From assembly GCF_000383415.1 (NCBI RefSeq), contig NZ_KB911257.1, forward strand, positions 100,558-164,557: DNA of 64,000 bases. The letters run 5' to 3'. The translations under genes were made by a program, and so were the position numbers. The notes beneath the pieces are model-generated. The model was not told the DNA's origin, ran no database searches, and saw only the letters and a program-made list of their open reading frames with translations. Positions 46,863-58,643 of this stretch are shown one piece after another. Each line of letters opens with the position of its first letter. The stretch's first letter is position 1. The stretch comes from Hyphomicrobium zavarzinii ATCC 27496. GTDB lineage: Bacteria > Pseudomonadota > Alphaproteobacteria > Rhizobiales > Hyphomicrobiaceae.

Positions 46863-46982
46863 ATGCTGCTCGCACTCAATGCGCTTATCCAGTTTTTCGA
46901 AGACCTCGTACTGTTCGGCCCGCGTAGGAAAGGTTCACGCGAGCGTGCGCGAGACGCGGCGCGATCGAGACCGGGAGAATGA
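46863..46982 (+). CDS. candidate small protein, 39 aa
   Basis: MLLALNALIQFFEDLVLFG followed by a basic Arg/Lys-rich tail ending RPGE. A strong Shine-Dalgarno GGAGGGCGGC lies just upstream of ATG 46863; an in-frame ATG at 46851 is a weaker choice. The hydrophobic amphipathic head plus basic tail suggests a membrane-associated small protein. Located divergent to the LysR gene and convergent with trhO. Too short for confident homology. Confidence 0.5.
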   Translation: MLLALNALIQFFEDLVLFGPRRKGSRERARDAARSRPGE

Positions 46983-47004
46983 GCGTATCGCGTCGATCGC
47001 GGGC

Positions 47005-47805
47005 TTAAAGCTCGTCGCCGGCTGAGCAGTTCGGGCATTCGGGTGCGCCGGCCGCGACGGGAAAGCCGCAGAGCTTGCACATCACGTGCTTGCCGGGCTT
47101 CACGCCATGCTCAAGCGCCACGCGTTCGTCGAACACGAAGCACTCGCCTTCCCACAGGCTCTGCTCGGGCGGAATCGTCTCCAGGTATTTCAGGATGCCG
47201 CCTTCGAGGTGGTAAACCTCCGGAAACCCCTGGGTGAGCATGAACGCCGACGCCTTCTCGCATCGAATGCCGCCGGTGCAGAACATGGCGACGCGCGGAT
47301 GCTTCGCGGGATCGAGGTTCGCGGCCACGTAATCCGGAAACTCCCCGAATGACTGCGTGCGAGGATCGATCGCGTTCTTGAAGGTGCCGATGCCGACCTC
47401 ATACGCGTTGCGCGTATCGATCAGGATCACATCCGGATCTTTGATGAGCGCATTCCAGTCCTCCGGCTTGACGTAAGTGCCGACCTGCCTCGACGGATCG
47501 GCCTCCGGCCTGCGTAACGTCACGATCTCGCGCTTGATCTTCACCTTGAGGCGGCGAAACGGGATCTCGTCCGCGTAGGACTCCTTGCTCACGAGATCGG
47601 CGAAGCGCGCTTCTGCCCTCAGATCCGCGAGAAACGCGCGGATGGCTTCATCGGTGCCCGCGATGGTGGCGTTGATACCTTCGGGTGCGAGCAGGATCGT
47701 GCCCTTGATGCCGGTGTCGCGAGCGCGCGCGAGCAAGATCTCCCGCAGACCGGGGAGATCGGCGAGCGAGACGAACTTGTAAAACGCTGTAACGGTAACG
47801 GACAT
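47005..47805 (-). CDS. trhO: tRNA uridine(34) hydroxylase, rhodanese-like
   Basis: 266 aa. N-terminal acylphosphatase-like region ([15 protein letters not shown]), a rhodanese domain with the active Cys in CTGGIRCEK, and a C-terminal zinc-ribbon-like CKLCGFPV...CPNC. Matches TrhO (YceA), which makes 5-hydroxyuridine at tRNA position 34. Its ATG begins right after the pip stop (TGAATG), so it is the last gene of the gyrB-hyp-pip-trhO run. Confidence 0.93.
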   Translation of the reverse strand: MSVTVTAFYKFVSLADLPGLREILLARARDTGIKGTILLAPEGINATIAGTDEAIRAFLADLRAEARFADLVSKESYADEIPFRRLKVKIKREIVTLRRPEADPSRQVGTYVKPEDWNALIKDPDVILIDTRNAYEVGIGTFKNAIDPRTQSFGEFPDYVAANLDPAKHPRVAMFCTGGIRCEKASAFMLTQGFPEVYHLEGGILKYLETIPPEQSLWEGECFVFDERVALEHGVKPGKHVMCKLCGFPVAAGAPECPNCSAGDEL

Positions 47806-48759
47806 TCAGCTCTTGCCTGAGAGTTTGTCGACCGCGCGCTTCATGGTCTCGAACACGCCGGGTTCGGTCATGGCGTGACCGACGCCGGGGACGATTTCAA
47901 GCCGGCAGCCCGGCCAGCGTTTCGCGATCTCGTAAGCTGCGCGCGGCGGACAGAGGAGATCGTAGCGCCCCTGGACGATCACACCCGGAATTGAGCCGAG
48001 ACGGGATGCCCCGTCAAGAAGCTCGCCGGGCGCAAGAAAGAAACTGTTTGCGATGTAGTGGGCTTCCATGACCGGTGTCGGCGGAATGCGGCCTTCCTCT
48101 GGAAGCGTTTCAGGAAGCGTGGTCACGCCGGGCGCGAACTCTGAGAGCGTGCGTTCGAACTGATGCCATTGCCGAGCCGCCGGGCCGCGCACAGCCGGAT
48201 CGGGATTCAAAAGTCTCACCACATAGGCCTTGAGCGGGTCGGAGCGCTCGCTTTCGGGCAAGGCAGCCACGAAATTCTCGTAGAGATCCGGACGCAGCTC
48301 CTGCGGCGCCCGGCGAAACGCCCAGTCCACCTCCGCGTCCGTGCCGAGAAAGACTGCGCGCAGGAGCAGGCCTGACACGTGCTCGGGATAGGTTTCGGCG
48401 TAAGCGAGCGCCAGCGTGGAGCCCCACGAGCCGCCGACGATCAGCATCTTCTCGAAACCGAAATGGGTGCGAATGCGCTCGATATCGGCGACGAGATTCT
48501 GGGTGGTATTGGCTTCCGTGCAAAGATAGGGATGGCTGCGGCCTGCGCCGCGCTGATCGAACAGGATGGCGTGGAAGCGGTCGGGGTCGAACAGAAGGCG
48601 ATGGCTGTGCTGCGCTCCGCTGCCGGGGCCGCCATGCAGGAAGAGCGCCGGAATGCCTCCGCGCCGGCCCACCTCCTCGACATAGATCCAGTGGCCATCG
48701 CCCACGTCGAGCATGACGGCATCGAAGGGCCGGGGCGGGGCGGCATCGGGGCTCGTCAT
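47806..48759 (-). CDS. pip: proline iminopeptidase, alpha/beta hydrolase
   Basis: 317 aa. Oxyanion HGGPGSG, nucleophile elbow GGSWGS, DQRGAGRS, and the closing Asp/His in RYDLLCPP and GVGHAM. Releases N-terminal proline from peptides. Overlaps the upstream hypothetical gene by four bases (ATGA) and abuts trhO with no gap. Confidence 0.93.
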   Translation of the reverse strand: MTSPDAAPPRPFDAVMLDVGDGHWIYVEEVGRRGGIPALFLHGGPGSGAQHSHRLLFDPDRFHAILFDQRGAGRSHPYLCTEANTTQNLVADIERIRTHFGFEKMLIVGGSWGSTLALAYAETYPEHVSGLLLRAVFLGTDAEVDWAFRRAPQELRPDLYENFVAALPESERSDPLKAYVVRLLNPDPAVRGPAARQWHQFERTLSEFAPGVTTLPETLPEEGRIPPTPVMEAHYIANSFFLAPGELLDGASRLGSIPGVIVQGRYDLLCPPRAAYEIAKRWPGCRLEIVPGVGHAMTEPGVFETMKRAVDKLSGKS

Positions 48760-49154
48760 GTGCGGAGGGTCTCAAGCGCGTGGCGGATGTTAGCCGCGAA
48801 GGCGCGGGCGCCGAAACAGCGGAAGGTGAAGGTTTCCCCATCGTCACTGTGCACGTCCACGATGCGGGTGAGCCAGCCGAAGCGCTCTCCCACGCTCACG
48901 ACCCGCGCAAGCTCCAGAGTCTTGGAGACATCTCCCCCATGCACCGCTTCGTTCAAGGCATTCGGACCGAAGCTCAGTGCGTCACGCGTCAGCGTCACCG
49001 CGCCGCCGACCCAAAGGCCACCCATCCTTCGTCGCAGCCAATCGACGGAGCTGCCCGTAAAAAGCGACATCAGCGACGGCTTTTCGGGCGCGCCGTCGCT
49101 GATGAAGAGATTGGCATATTTCCAGGCGATGACATCCGATGAGGGCCTAGTCAT
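48756..49154 (-). CDS. hypothetical protein in the gyrB operon
   Basis: 132 aa, soluble, beta-rich: LFTGSSVDWLRRRMGGLWVGGAVTLT and a RFGWLTRIVDVHSDDG hairpin. The pattern is compatible with a PH/GRAM-like barrel, but no motif is decisive. It follows gyrB by 13 bases and overlaps pip by four bases. Function unknown. Confidence 0.55.
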   Translation of the reverse strand: MTRPSSDVIAWKYANLFISDGAPEKPSLMSLFTGSSVDWLRRRMGGLWVGGAVTLTRDALSFGPNALNEAVHGGDVSKTLELARVVSVGERFGWLTRIVDVHSDDGETFTFRCFGARAFAANIRHALETLRT

Positions 49155-49167
49155 CGGCGGACACCCT

Positions 49168-51723
<2,556 letters not shown>

Positions 51724-51774
51724 TCAATATGTTGCTGGCCTGCGTCGGCAAGGCCGGAACGGGGAGCGTGCAGG

Positions 51775-53022
51775 TCAGGCGGATTGCACCACCGTGCCCT
51801 GCTCGACGCGCCAGAACTGAGCCCTTCCCGAGAGGCTGGAAAAGGCCTGATGATCCGTACCCGTCATCCATGCCTGGGTGCCGAGGCGCAGCAATTCGTC
51901 GAACAGCGCCGCGCGGCGGTCGACGTCGAGGTGAGCCGTCACCTCGTCGAGCAAGAGCATCGGCGTCATGCCGTCGCGGCGGGCGGCGACGAGCTCGGCG
52001 TGCGCCAGGAGCAGGCCCATCAGCAGCGCCTTCTGCTCGCCAGTGGAGCAGAGCTTGGCCGCCATGGCCTTCGGGCCGTGCGAGACGGCGAGGTCGCTCC
52101 TGTGCGGACCATCAAGGGCGCGGCCCGCGCCGCGGTCCCGCTCGCGCACGTCGCGCAGCAGGCGGGCATATCCGTCCTCCACATCCACAGCCGCGCGCGA
52201 TGCAAGATCCCGGTCCACGGCTCCTTCTAGGCCGACGACGCTCCAGGGAAACGGCGAGCCCGGATCTCGCTCGCGGCGGGCGTCGATCACTGACGAGAGC
52301 GCCGCCACCGCCTCGGCGCGAGCGGCGGCGATGGCAATGCCCATCTCCGCCATCATGATTTCGAGGCCGTCGAGCTGAGCGCCGCGCGTAACGCCATCCG
52401 AGAGCAAACGGTTGCGTTGGGCCATGGCCCGCTCGAAGCGGCCAGCCCGCGTGCGATGGCTCGGATCGAAGCAGAGGATGAGGCGATCGAGGAAACGGCG
52501 GCGCTCCGAGGCCGCTCCGGTGAACAGCCCATCGGTCGCGGGTGTGATCCAGACCATCTCCACATAGTCGGCGAGCGCGCCGGAGCCGGTTTTCGTCTCG
52601 CCGTCGATACGAACGAGGCGTCCGCCCGCTCGTTCGCTCTGTCCTTCGGAAGCAATCTGGCCGGTTCCGATCGTCACCGGGCCGAAGGCCGTGTGCACGC
52701 GCGCCGAGACGGACCAGCCGCCCTCACCGCCCGCGCGTCCGAGATCGGAAAACGGCGCCTGACGGAGACCCTGGCCGGGCGCCAGCAGCGAGACGGCCTC
52801 GAGCACATTGGTCTTGCCGGAACCGTTGGGCCCCGTCAGCACCAGGGGCGTCGCGGCCAATTCCAGATTGAGCGACGCGTAGTTGCGAAAGCCAGTGAGC
52901 GCGAGCCGCTCGACCCAAAGACGGGGAGTGACTTGCGTGGCGTTCGGCGTGTCCTGTTCCGTGGCCGAGGCCAAGCGTTCTGTCTCTTTGCGTTGTGCCC
53001 CGCGGTGTTCTCTCCCGCTCAC
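51775..53022 (-). CDS. recF: DNA replication and repair protein RecF
   Basis: 415 aa. Walker A TGPNGSGKTNVLEA, RECF signature FLDRLILCFD, an ABC-like signature STGEQKALLMG and Walker B MLLLDEVTAHLD. Loads RecA at single-strand gaps. Starts at GTG 53022; the first 35 residues are unusual and may belong upstream of the true start. dnaN lies 175 bases upstream. Confidence 0.94.
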   Translation of the reverse strand: MSGREHRGAQRKETERLASATEQDTPNATQVTPRLWVERLALTGFRNYASLNLELAATPLVLTGPNGSGKTNVLEAVSLLAPGQGLRQAPFSDLGRAGGEGGWSVSARVHTAFGPVTIGTGQIASEGQSERAGGRLVRIDGETKTGSGALADYVEMVWITPATDGLFTGAASERRRFLDRLILCFDPSHRTRAGRFERAMAQRNRLLSDGVTRGAQLDGLEIMMAEMGIAIAAARAEAVAALSSVIDARRERDPGSPFPWSVVGLEGAVDRDLASRAAVDVEDGYARLLRDVRERDRGAGRALDGPHRSDLAVSHGPKAMAAKLCSTGEQKALLMGLLLAHAELVAARRDGMTPMLLLDEVTAHLDVDRRAALFDELLRLGTQAWMTGTDHQAFSSLSGRAQFWRVEQGTVVQSA

Positions 53023-53062
53023 CTCGTTGCATTGGAGAGCATTGCGAAACCTCGAGGCGTGT

Positions 53063-53090
53063 CTGGATCCCGATCTCCGCCGGGATGACG
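53063..53090. repeat. dispersed palindromic repeat-like sequence
   Basis: Contains ATCCCG-N8-CGGGAT in the layout CTGGATCCCG...CGGGATGACG. This resembles the short dispersed repeats often scattered in alphaproteobacterial intergenic DNA. Only one clear copy was found in this window, in the recF-dnaN gap. Confidence 0.4.
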
Positions 53091-53197
53091 TATTTCTCGA
53101 CGGCCAACTCCAAGGGAGCGGCTGGAGCGGCGTTATGGCGCCGCTTCCTGCTCGCTTCGATGTGCCCCGTGCCGCTCGCCGCCTGTCGATCCGGCGC

Positions 53198-54316
53198 TCA
53201 GACGCGCATGGGCATCAGAACATAGAGCGCGGTCTGATCCTCGCCGCCGCGGATCATGGTGGGCGAGCCAGGATCGGCGAGCAGGAAGCGCGCCTCCTCG
53301 CCTTCGAGCTGTCCCGCGATGTCGAGAAGATACTTGGCGTTGAAGCCGATCTCGAGCGGCGCTGCCGTATAGGTGACCGCGATCTCTTCAGTCGCGCTGC
53401 CGCCTTCGGGATTGTTGACCGAGAGCACGAGCTTGCCTTGCGAAAGGTTGAGCTTCACGGCGCGGCCGCGCTCGCTCGCGATGGTGGAGACGCGATCCAC
53501 CGCGCTGATGAAATCGGCGTTCTCGACGCGCAGCTCCTTGTCGTTCCCCTGCGGGATAACGCGGCCGTAGTCGGGGAAGGTGCCGTCGATCAGCTTCGAG
53601 GTGAGCGTGACGGAGCCGATCTCGAAGCGCACCTTGGACGCGGAGACAGCGACGTTCACGGTGTCGGCGCTCTCTTCGATGAGGCGGCCGAGCTCGTGCA
53701 CCGTCTTGCGCGGAATGATCACGCCCGGCATACCCTCCGCGCCCTTGGGACGCGGCAGCTCGGCCTGGGCGAGGCGATGGCCGTCGGTGGCGACGGCGCG
53801 CAGCATGGGCGTCTTTCCAGACTCGGCGATGTGGAAGAAGATGCCGTTCAGGTAGTAGCGGGTCTCCTCGGTGGAGATCGCAAAGCGCGTCTTGTCGATC
53901 AGGCGCTTCAGATCCTTGGCCGCAACCTCGAACGAATGACCGAGGTCGCCGGCATTGAGATCCGGAAAATCCTCAGGTCCGAGCGTCTGCAGCGCGAAAC
54001 GGGCAGAGCCCGCGGCCAGCGTCAAACGCTCCTTCTCGGCATCGCGGCGGATGTCCACCTGGCTGCCTTCGGGGAGCTTGCGGACGATGTCGTGCAGGAT
54101 GTGAGCGGGCACGGTGACGGCGCCGGGCGCGCCGACTTCGGCACGCACTTCCTCGATCACCTCGCGCTCGAGATCGGTAGCCTTGAGCTCGAGCGCCTGG
54201 CCGGAGGCCTTGAGGAGAACGTTGGAGAGAATGGGAATCGTCGTGCGGCGCTCGACGACGCTCGTCACATGCCCGAGCGCCCTCAGAAGTTCACCGCGTT
54301 CGATCACAAGCCGCAT
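53198..54316 (-). CDS. dnaN: DNA polymerase III beta sliding clamp
   Basis: 372 aa from ATG 54316 (MRLVIERGELLRAL). Three clamp domains; TTIPILSNVLL, then the C-terminal LMPMRV of the peptide-binding pocket. Processivity clamp. Lies 357 bases beyond dnaA on the same strand. Confidence 0.97.
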   Translation of the reverse strand: MRLVIERGELLRALGHVTSVVERRTTIPILSNVLLKASGQALELKATDLEREVIEEVRAEVGAPGAVTVPAHILHDIVRKLPEGSQVDIRRDAEKERLTLAAGSARFALQTLGPEDFPDLNAGDLGHSFEVAAKDLKRLIDKTRFAISTEETRYYLNGIFFHIAESGKTPMLRAVATDGHRLAQAELPRPKGAEGMPGVIIPRKTVHELGRLIEESADTVNVAVSASKVRFEIGSVTLTSKLIDGTFPDYGRVIPQGNDKELRVENADFISAVDRVSTIASERGRAVKLNLSQGKLVLSVNNPEGGSATEEIAVTYTAAPLEIGFNAKYLLDIAGQLEGEEARFLLADPGSPTMIRGGEDQTALYVLMPMRV

Positions 54317-54673
54317 CGGTTGCCTCGACAGTTGCGAGTCCTGCCCTCGCCGGGGCCAGATCGCAGGTGGGACCAAAGGTGAGCCATCGTTCCTCCGACG
54401 GCCAGAGGGATGAAAGACTCAGCTTCGTCATGGATGAAAGAAAATGGCGTGCGACGCACAACTTGCCCCGATCATGGCCGCAATTTCAAGGGGTCGCCCC
54501 CTATTTCTTAGGGTGGTTTCGCACCCGTTGGCGCGATTTTCGAGCATGGCGGAGAAAAAACTTCGGGAGCAGCATCCGAAGACGCCGCTCCCGCCCCGCT
54601 TAGACGTGGTGCCGATCTCCCTCGTAACACCACATCCGTTGCTCAAATCCCTAATCTTCCCAGCACACTACAA
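54317..54673. other. intergenic gap dnaA-dnaN
   Basis: 357 bases. Contains a GANTC site (GACTC, about 54417) and AGGGG-GCGA-CCCCT, a GNRA-capped hairpin read on the minus strand after the dnaA stop. No T-run, no DnaA box and no small ORF that I would call. Confidence 0.35.
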
Positions 54674-56227
54674 TCAGTGGCTGAGGAGTTTCTTAAGCTC
54701 GTCGATCTCGTCGCGGAGACCCGCATCGCCAGCGATCACGCCCTCGATCTTGCGGATCGCGTGGAGCACCGTCGTGTGATCGCGGTTGCCGAAGCGGCGG
54801 CCGATCTCGGGCAGAGAGCGGTGGGTCAACTGCTTGGCGAGATACATGCCGATCTGGCGCGGCCAGACTACGGAGCGATGACGACGCTGCGAGAGCAGAT
54901 CACCCTTCGAGACGCCGAAGTGGCGCGAGATGATGCGAAGGATGTCCTCGATCTTGATGCGGCGCGGCTCGACGCCCTGGAACAGGTCGCGCACGACCGT
55001 CTCGGCGATGTCGAGCGTGATCGGAGCGCGCATGTGCTGCCAGGTGAGGTAGAGGCGGTTGACCGCGCCTTCCAGCTCGCGGCCGCTTTCCGTAAGACGA
55101 CTGGCCAGGATCTCGATGACCTCGCGCGACAGCTCGAAAGCCGGATCGATGGCGCGCTTCTCAGCCAGACGCTGCTCGAGAACACGCATGCGGAGCTCGT
55201 AATCGAATCCACCGATCTCAGCCACGAGGCCGCGCTGGAGACGCGAGCGCATGCGCTCGTTCAGCCGCTCGATCTGTGCCGGATGACGGGCAGAGGCCAC
55301 GACAACCTGACGGCCGCCATCGAGCAGAGCGTTGATGATGTGGTCGAACTCCTGCTCGGTCTTCTCGCCCTGCATGAACTCGAGATCATCGATCAGGAGC
55401 ATGTTGATCGAGCGGAACTTCTCCTTGAAGGAGAGCGGATCCTGGGCGCGGAGCGCTTCGACGAACTGGTAGCGGAAACGCTCGGCGGTGAGATAGAGCA
55501 CCTGCGCGTTCTGGGCGCGACGCTTCACCTCCCAGGCGATGGCCTGGAGAAGATGCGTCTTGCCGAGGCCGACCGACGAATAGAGATAGAGAGGATTGAA
55601 GGCCGGGCTGTCGGTCAGAACGGTCTCGGCAACCTGAACGGCACCGGCATGGGCCATGCGGTTCGACGTGCCGACGACGAAATTGTCGAAGGTGTGGTGG
55701 GGATCGAGCGGCGAGCCCTCGAAGCCGTCGATGCTGGTGCGACCCGCGACCGGACGGACGACCGGCATACGGACCGGCTCGAACGAACCGAGTGCACGCG
55801 GCTCGGCCACGGCCTCACGCGGCGCGGCGGCGACAGGCTCTGCCTGGGGAAGCGTGTTGCGCGCGGGATTGCTGCCCGGCTGGCGAACCGAGACTTCCAC
55901 GTGCTCGGCCGTCTTGAACTCGGCCTTACAGCAGGTGAGCAACTCGTCCAGATAATGAGACTGGATCCACTTGCGGAGGAATTTGACGGGTACGGAGACC
56001 TTCACGGTCTTGCCGTCGAACTCGTCGAACTCGAGCGCGTTGAACCAGCTCGTGTAGATGTCGTCACCGAGGCGGGCGCGAAGCGTTGCGCGCACCTTGG
56101 CACCCTTACCCTCCGTACCAGTGCCTTCGACGGGCTTCTGGTCGCTGACGGCGAGCGAACCCGAAGGTCCCCGCACTGTCCGCTCGGGTGCCGAAAAAGA
56201 TAGCTCCGCTTTGGAAATCGCTTGCAT
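54674..56227 (-). CDS. dnaA: chromosomal replication initiator protein DnaA
   Basis: 517 aa. N-terminal DnaB/HobA-interacting domain (DDIYTSWFNALEF), a Pro/Ala-rich linker longer than in E. coli, Walker A VGLGKTHLLQA, Walker B LLIDDLEFM, box VII sensor segment, and the DNA-binding signature RDHTTVLHAIRKIE. ATG 56227. Opens the chain dnaA-dnaN-recF-gyrB on the minus strand. Confidence 0.97.
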   Translation of the reverse strand: MQAISKAELSFSAPERTVRGPSGSLAVSDQKPVEGTGTEGKGAKVRATLRARLGDDIYTSWFNALEFDEFDGKTVKVSVPVKFLRKWIQSHYLDELLTCCKAEFKTAEHVEVSVRQPGSNPARNTLPQAEPVAAAPREAVAEPRALGSFEPVRMPVVRPVAGRTSIDGFEGSPLDPHHTFDNFVVGTSNRMAHAGAVQVAETVLTDSPAFNPLYLYSSVGLGKTHLLQAIAWEVKRRAQNAQVLYLTAERFRYQFVEALRAQDPLSFKEKFRSINMLLIDDLEFMQGEKTEQEFDHIINALLDGGRQVVVASARHPAQIERLNERMRSRLQRGLVAEIGGFDYELRMRVLEQRLAEKRAIDPAFELSREVIEILASRLTESGRELEGAVNRLYLTWQHMRAPITLDIAETVVRDLFQGVEPRRIKIEDILRIISRHFGVSKGDLLSQRRHRSVVWPRQIGMYLAKQLTHRSLPEIGRRFGNRDHTTVLHAIRKIEGVIAGDAGLRDEIDELKKLLSH

Positions 56228-56328
56228 TTTGTACCCCGCACTTATGTTGCATCCGCCTTCCGCAAGGCAGAACTTCCACGGCGCCGCTCATTCGCCCAAA
56301 CGGGCGACGCCATTCCTTCCAGACGCCT

Positions 56329-56799
56329 CTATCCTTGCCGCCAAGGCAGCCCGGCCGCTTTCCAACCGGAGACGTGCCCTCGTCTGTGGTCGGTATCGAG
56401 GGGTCCCTCGAAACCTTCCGCCACGTTGCGGCAGCGCGTATAGCCAGCGCCTGCCATTGCCGCTGCAGCCGATCGGCTGCGTGCCCCCGACCGGCATATG
56501 AAGAACACCTCTGTGTCCTTCGAAACGCCGGCCCCATCGAGTAGTCCGCTCAACTTTTCGACGAACCCCGGATCAATCCGGTTATCGGGAAAGGTCTGCC
56601 ACTCGACAGTCACCACACGCTTGTTCAGCGTGCTGAGATCGGGAAGACCGACAAACGCCCATTCCGCTCGTGTCCGCACATCGACCAGAACAGCCTCGGC
56701 GTTATCCTTAAGATGCTCCCAAGTTTCCGCAGCGGGCACATCCTCGATTTTGCCGGTGTCGCTCAAACCCTTACCCTCGACCGCACGTCTGGCCAGCAA
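56329..56799 (-). CDS. rhodanese domain sulfurtransferase
   Basis: 156 aa single rhodanese domain. AVLVDVRTRAEWAFVG, active Cys in FICRSGARSRSAA and GFEGPLD near the end. Start is uncertain: TTG 56799 has GGGGAC about ten bases upstream; a TTG 33 bases later is also possible. Lies between rpsT and dnaA, 101 bases before the dnaA start. Substrate unknown. Confidence 0.8.
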   Translation of the reverse strand: MLARRAVEGKGLSDTGKIEDVPAAETWEHLKDNAEAVLVDVRTRAEWAFVGLPDLSTLNKRVVTVEWQTFPDNRIDPGFVEKLSGLLDGAGVSKDTEVFFICRSGARSRSAAAAMAGAGYTRCRNVAEGFEGPLDTDHRRGHVSGWKAAGLPWRQG

Positions 56800-57015
56800 G
56801 AACTATTGTCCCCAACTGGCACAGTTAATGTAAACACACCCCAGTATTGCTTCAGTAAAAGAACGCCCGCATCCCGCAAAACTAGCGGGATACTCGTACT
56901 CCACTGAAATACTGAAGAATTCAGGATGACGCTACGCAACCAAACCCTGAGTCGTGGGCGGAACATTACTGGACATATCAGCCCTAGAAGTTCCGTCGCG
57001 CTGACAAGGACTCTT

Positions 57016-57030
57016 TTAACGGGTTGGTAA
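57016..57030 (+). promoter_or_regulatory. CtrA-like binding site
   Basis: TTAA-CGGGTTG-GTAA matches the CtrA full site TTAA-N7-TTAA in seven of eight positions. Position in the dnaA/rpsT control region makes it plausible but not proven. Confidence 0.3.
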
Positions 57031-57098
57031 CCTCTTAGCAAGCGTAGGGGCGGGTGGAGAACCGGGGTGCGAATGGCTGAACGGGCGGTGGGTGCAAC

Positions 57099-57122
57099 GT
57101 GGAAAACTTGAGTCCTTTCCAC
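57099..57122. other. inverted repeat with DnaA-box-like arms around a GANTC site
   Basis: GTGGAAA (57099-57105) and TTTCCAC (57116-57122) form a perfect 7-bp palindrome around ACTTGAGTCC. Extended by one or two bases, each arm is within one base of the relaxed DnaA box TTWTNCACA, one on each strand. GAGTC in the spacer is a CcrM methylation site. Confidence 0.35.
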
Positions 57123-57192
57123 AGGTGCAGTGGGGAAACTCGTTGAGCTGAAAGCCAATTCGACAGAGGGCGAGCGGAGCCCGAAACGAAAT

Positions 57193-57217
57193 GCGGCGCT
57201 CGTATGTCGAGCGCCGC
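57193..57217. terminator. perfect 10-bp stem-loop downstream of rpsT
   Basis: GCGGCGCTCG-TATGT-CGAGCGCCGC is an exact 10-bp stem. Read on the minus strand it lies 214 bases after rpsT and is followed by ATTTCGTTTC; on the plus strand TTTTTT comes nine bases later. Either a terminator of the rpsT transcript or part of a small RNA. Confidence 0.45.
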
Positions 57218-57430
57218 GGGTCTGCTTTTTTGTTTGGAGGGTAGGCGGAGGATGGGTTGCCTGAAGATCCAGGATGGCCTGTCTGCGCGGCCGTCGCCCA
57301 AAATTTCCGCCACTTAGAGGCTTTGGACGGGGAGCGCCGATTCCGCCTCCCGGCCTTCCCTGTTGCGAACACGACACACTTTGTTTGCTGATAAATATTC
57401 GCGCGAAAGAGTCGTGGGAAGATTCAGGGA

Positions 57431-57694
57431 TCAGGCCATCGCCTTGATGCGCTGCGCGAGGCGAGAAACCTTACGGCTAGCGGTCTTGGGGTGGAAAATG
57501 CCCTTCTGCGCGGTGCGTGCGAGAGCCGGCTCGGCAGACTTTAGAGCAGCGGCGGCGGCATCCTTGTTGCCGGACGCGATCGCTTCCTCGACCTTGCGGA
57601 CTTCCGTCTTCACCGCCGAACGGCGGTTCTTGTTGACCTCAGTCCGGCGCACCATCTGCCGAGCTGCCTTCTTTGCCGACTTCGTATTGGCCAT
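57431..57694 (-). CDS. rpsT: 30S ribosomal protein S20
   Basis: 87 aa, [17 protein letters not shown] start and Lys/Arg/Ala-rich helices to [15 protein letters not shown] Shine-Dalgarno nine bases before ATG 57694. Located directly upstream of the dnaA region, a conserved position in alphaproteobacteria by general knowledge. Confidence 0.97.
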   Translation of the reverse strand: MANTKSAKKAARQMVRRTEVNKNRRSAVKTEVRKVEEAIASGNKDAAAAALKSAEPALARTAQKGIFHPKTASRKVSRLAQRIKAMA

Positions 57695-57956
57695 AAACGC
57701 TATCCTTCTCTTCGGAGGCTCCCCGCTCTGGGGCCACACTCCATGGCTCTGGTCCCACGACCGAGTTTCGGCCCGGGCGCTGCCCGCGGTTCTAGCGCGG
57801 GCTCAAATGCATTCGCCGCCCGAAACACGCGTTCCGAGCGGATGAGTGGCAGGTCTATAGCTGTGCTGGCCGTCTGCGGTCAACGCATTTGGCCATTTTC
57901 AGGGGGATCTGCGGCGTTCAGGGGGGTTACTTTCGCTTAACCCTATCCCCGGCGGC

Positions 57957-58511
57957 TCAATCGCCCTTCCACTTTATCGAGCAGCCCATGGACGGGATCT
58001 GGTGGGCCGGGCCACGGCCGGTTTCGGCCACCCCCTTCATGGCCTCGAACAGCTCGCGGCGGGCGTCCGGCGGCGCGGCGTCCTTGCGGCTCGAATCCAG
58101 GCGGCCGCGGTACTGAAGCTCGAGGTCGCGGTTGAAGCCGAAGAAATCCGGCGTGCAGACCGCCCCATAGGCGCGGGCAACCTCTTGGCTTTCATCGAAA
58201 AGATAAGGGAACGGAAAGCGGAGCGCCTCCGCCACCTCCTTCATGCGCGGAAAGCTGTCCTCGGGATAAGTGGCGACGTCGTTCGACGATATGGCCACGC
58301 TCGCGATGCCGAGCCTGGCGAGGTCTGCGGCGTCCCGCACGATCCGGTCCAGGATGGCCTGAACATAGGGACAATGGTTGCAGATGAACATGACCAGCGT
58401 GCCGTTCGGCCCGCGCAGCTCCTCCAGCGTGTAGGTCTTGCCGTCGGTCGCCGGCAGGCGGAAGGCGGGCGCCTTCCAGCCGAAATCGCAGACAGGGGTC
58501 GATTCCGCCAT
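57957..58511 (-). CDS. thioredoxin-fold redox protein (AhpC/TSA-like)
   Basis: 184 aa from ATG 58511. Thioredoxin-like start APAFRLPATDGKTYTL, single-Cys active site NHCPYV, GAVCTPDFFGFN and a C-terminal Cys in MGCSIKW. Resembles the cytosolic thioredoxin-family proteins of unknown client. No signal peptide. Confidence 0.82.
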   Translation of the reverse strand: MAESTPVCDFGWKAPAFRLPATDGKTYTLEELRGPNGTLVMFICNHCPYVQAILDRIVRDAADLARLGIASVAISSNDVATYPEDSFPRMKEVAEALRFPFPYLFDESQEVARAYGAVCTPDFFGFNRDLELQYRGRLDSSRKDAAPPDARRELFEAMKGVAETGRGPAHQIPSMGCSIKWKGD

Positions 58512-58643
58512 TTTCAGATCTCCGGGATTTTGCCACATCGCGTGATCAGAAAGTGCCCGAGGGCAGCGCGATCACGGGGGCGAGACAGCTTCATGGCAGA
58601 AGCTTAGACTCCCGTCCCTCACGTGGCGAGGGGCCGAGAGGGC

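Larger units (their letters stand above)
56800..57430. other. non-coding region rpsT-rhodanese, possible regulatory hub
   Basis: 631 bases, AT-richer in part. Holds ATCCCGC-N7-GCGGGAT (56871-56891), a CtrA-like site, a GTGGAAA/TTTCCAC palindrome and a 10-bp stem-loop, each listed separately. Several GANTC sites occur. No consensus DnaA-box cluster was found. Confidence 0.5.

Noticed and set aside
54674-56203. 508-aa plus-strand frame opposite dnaA
   Set aside because: Shadow of dnaA, which carries every family motif.
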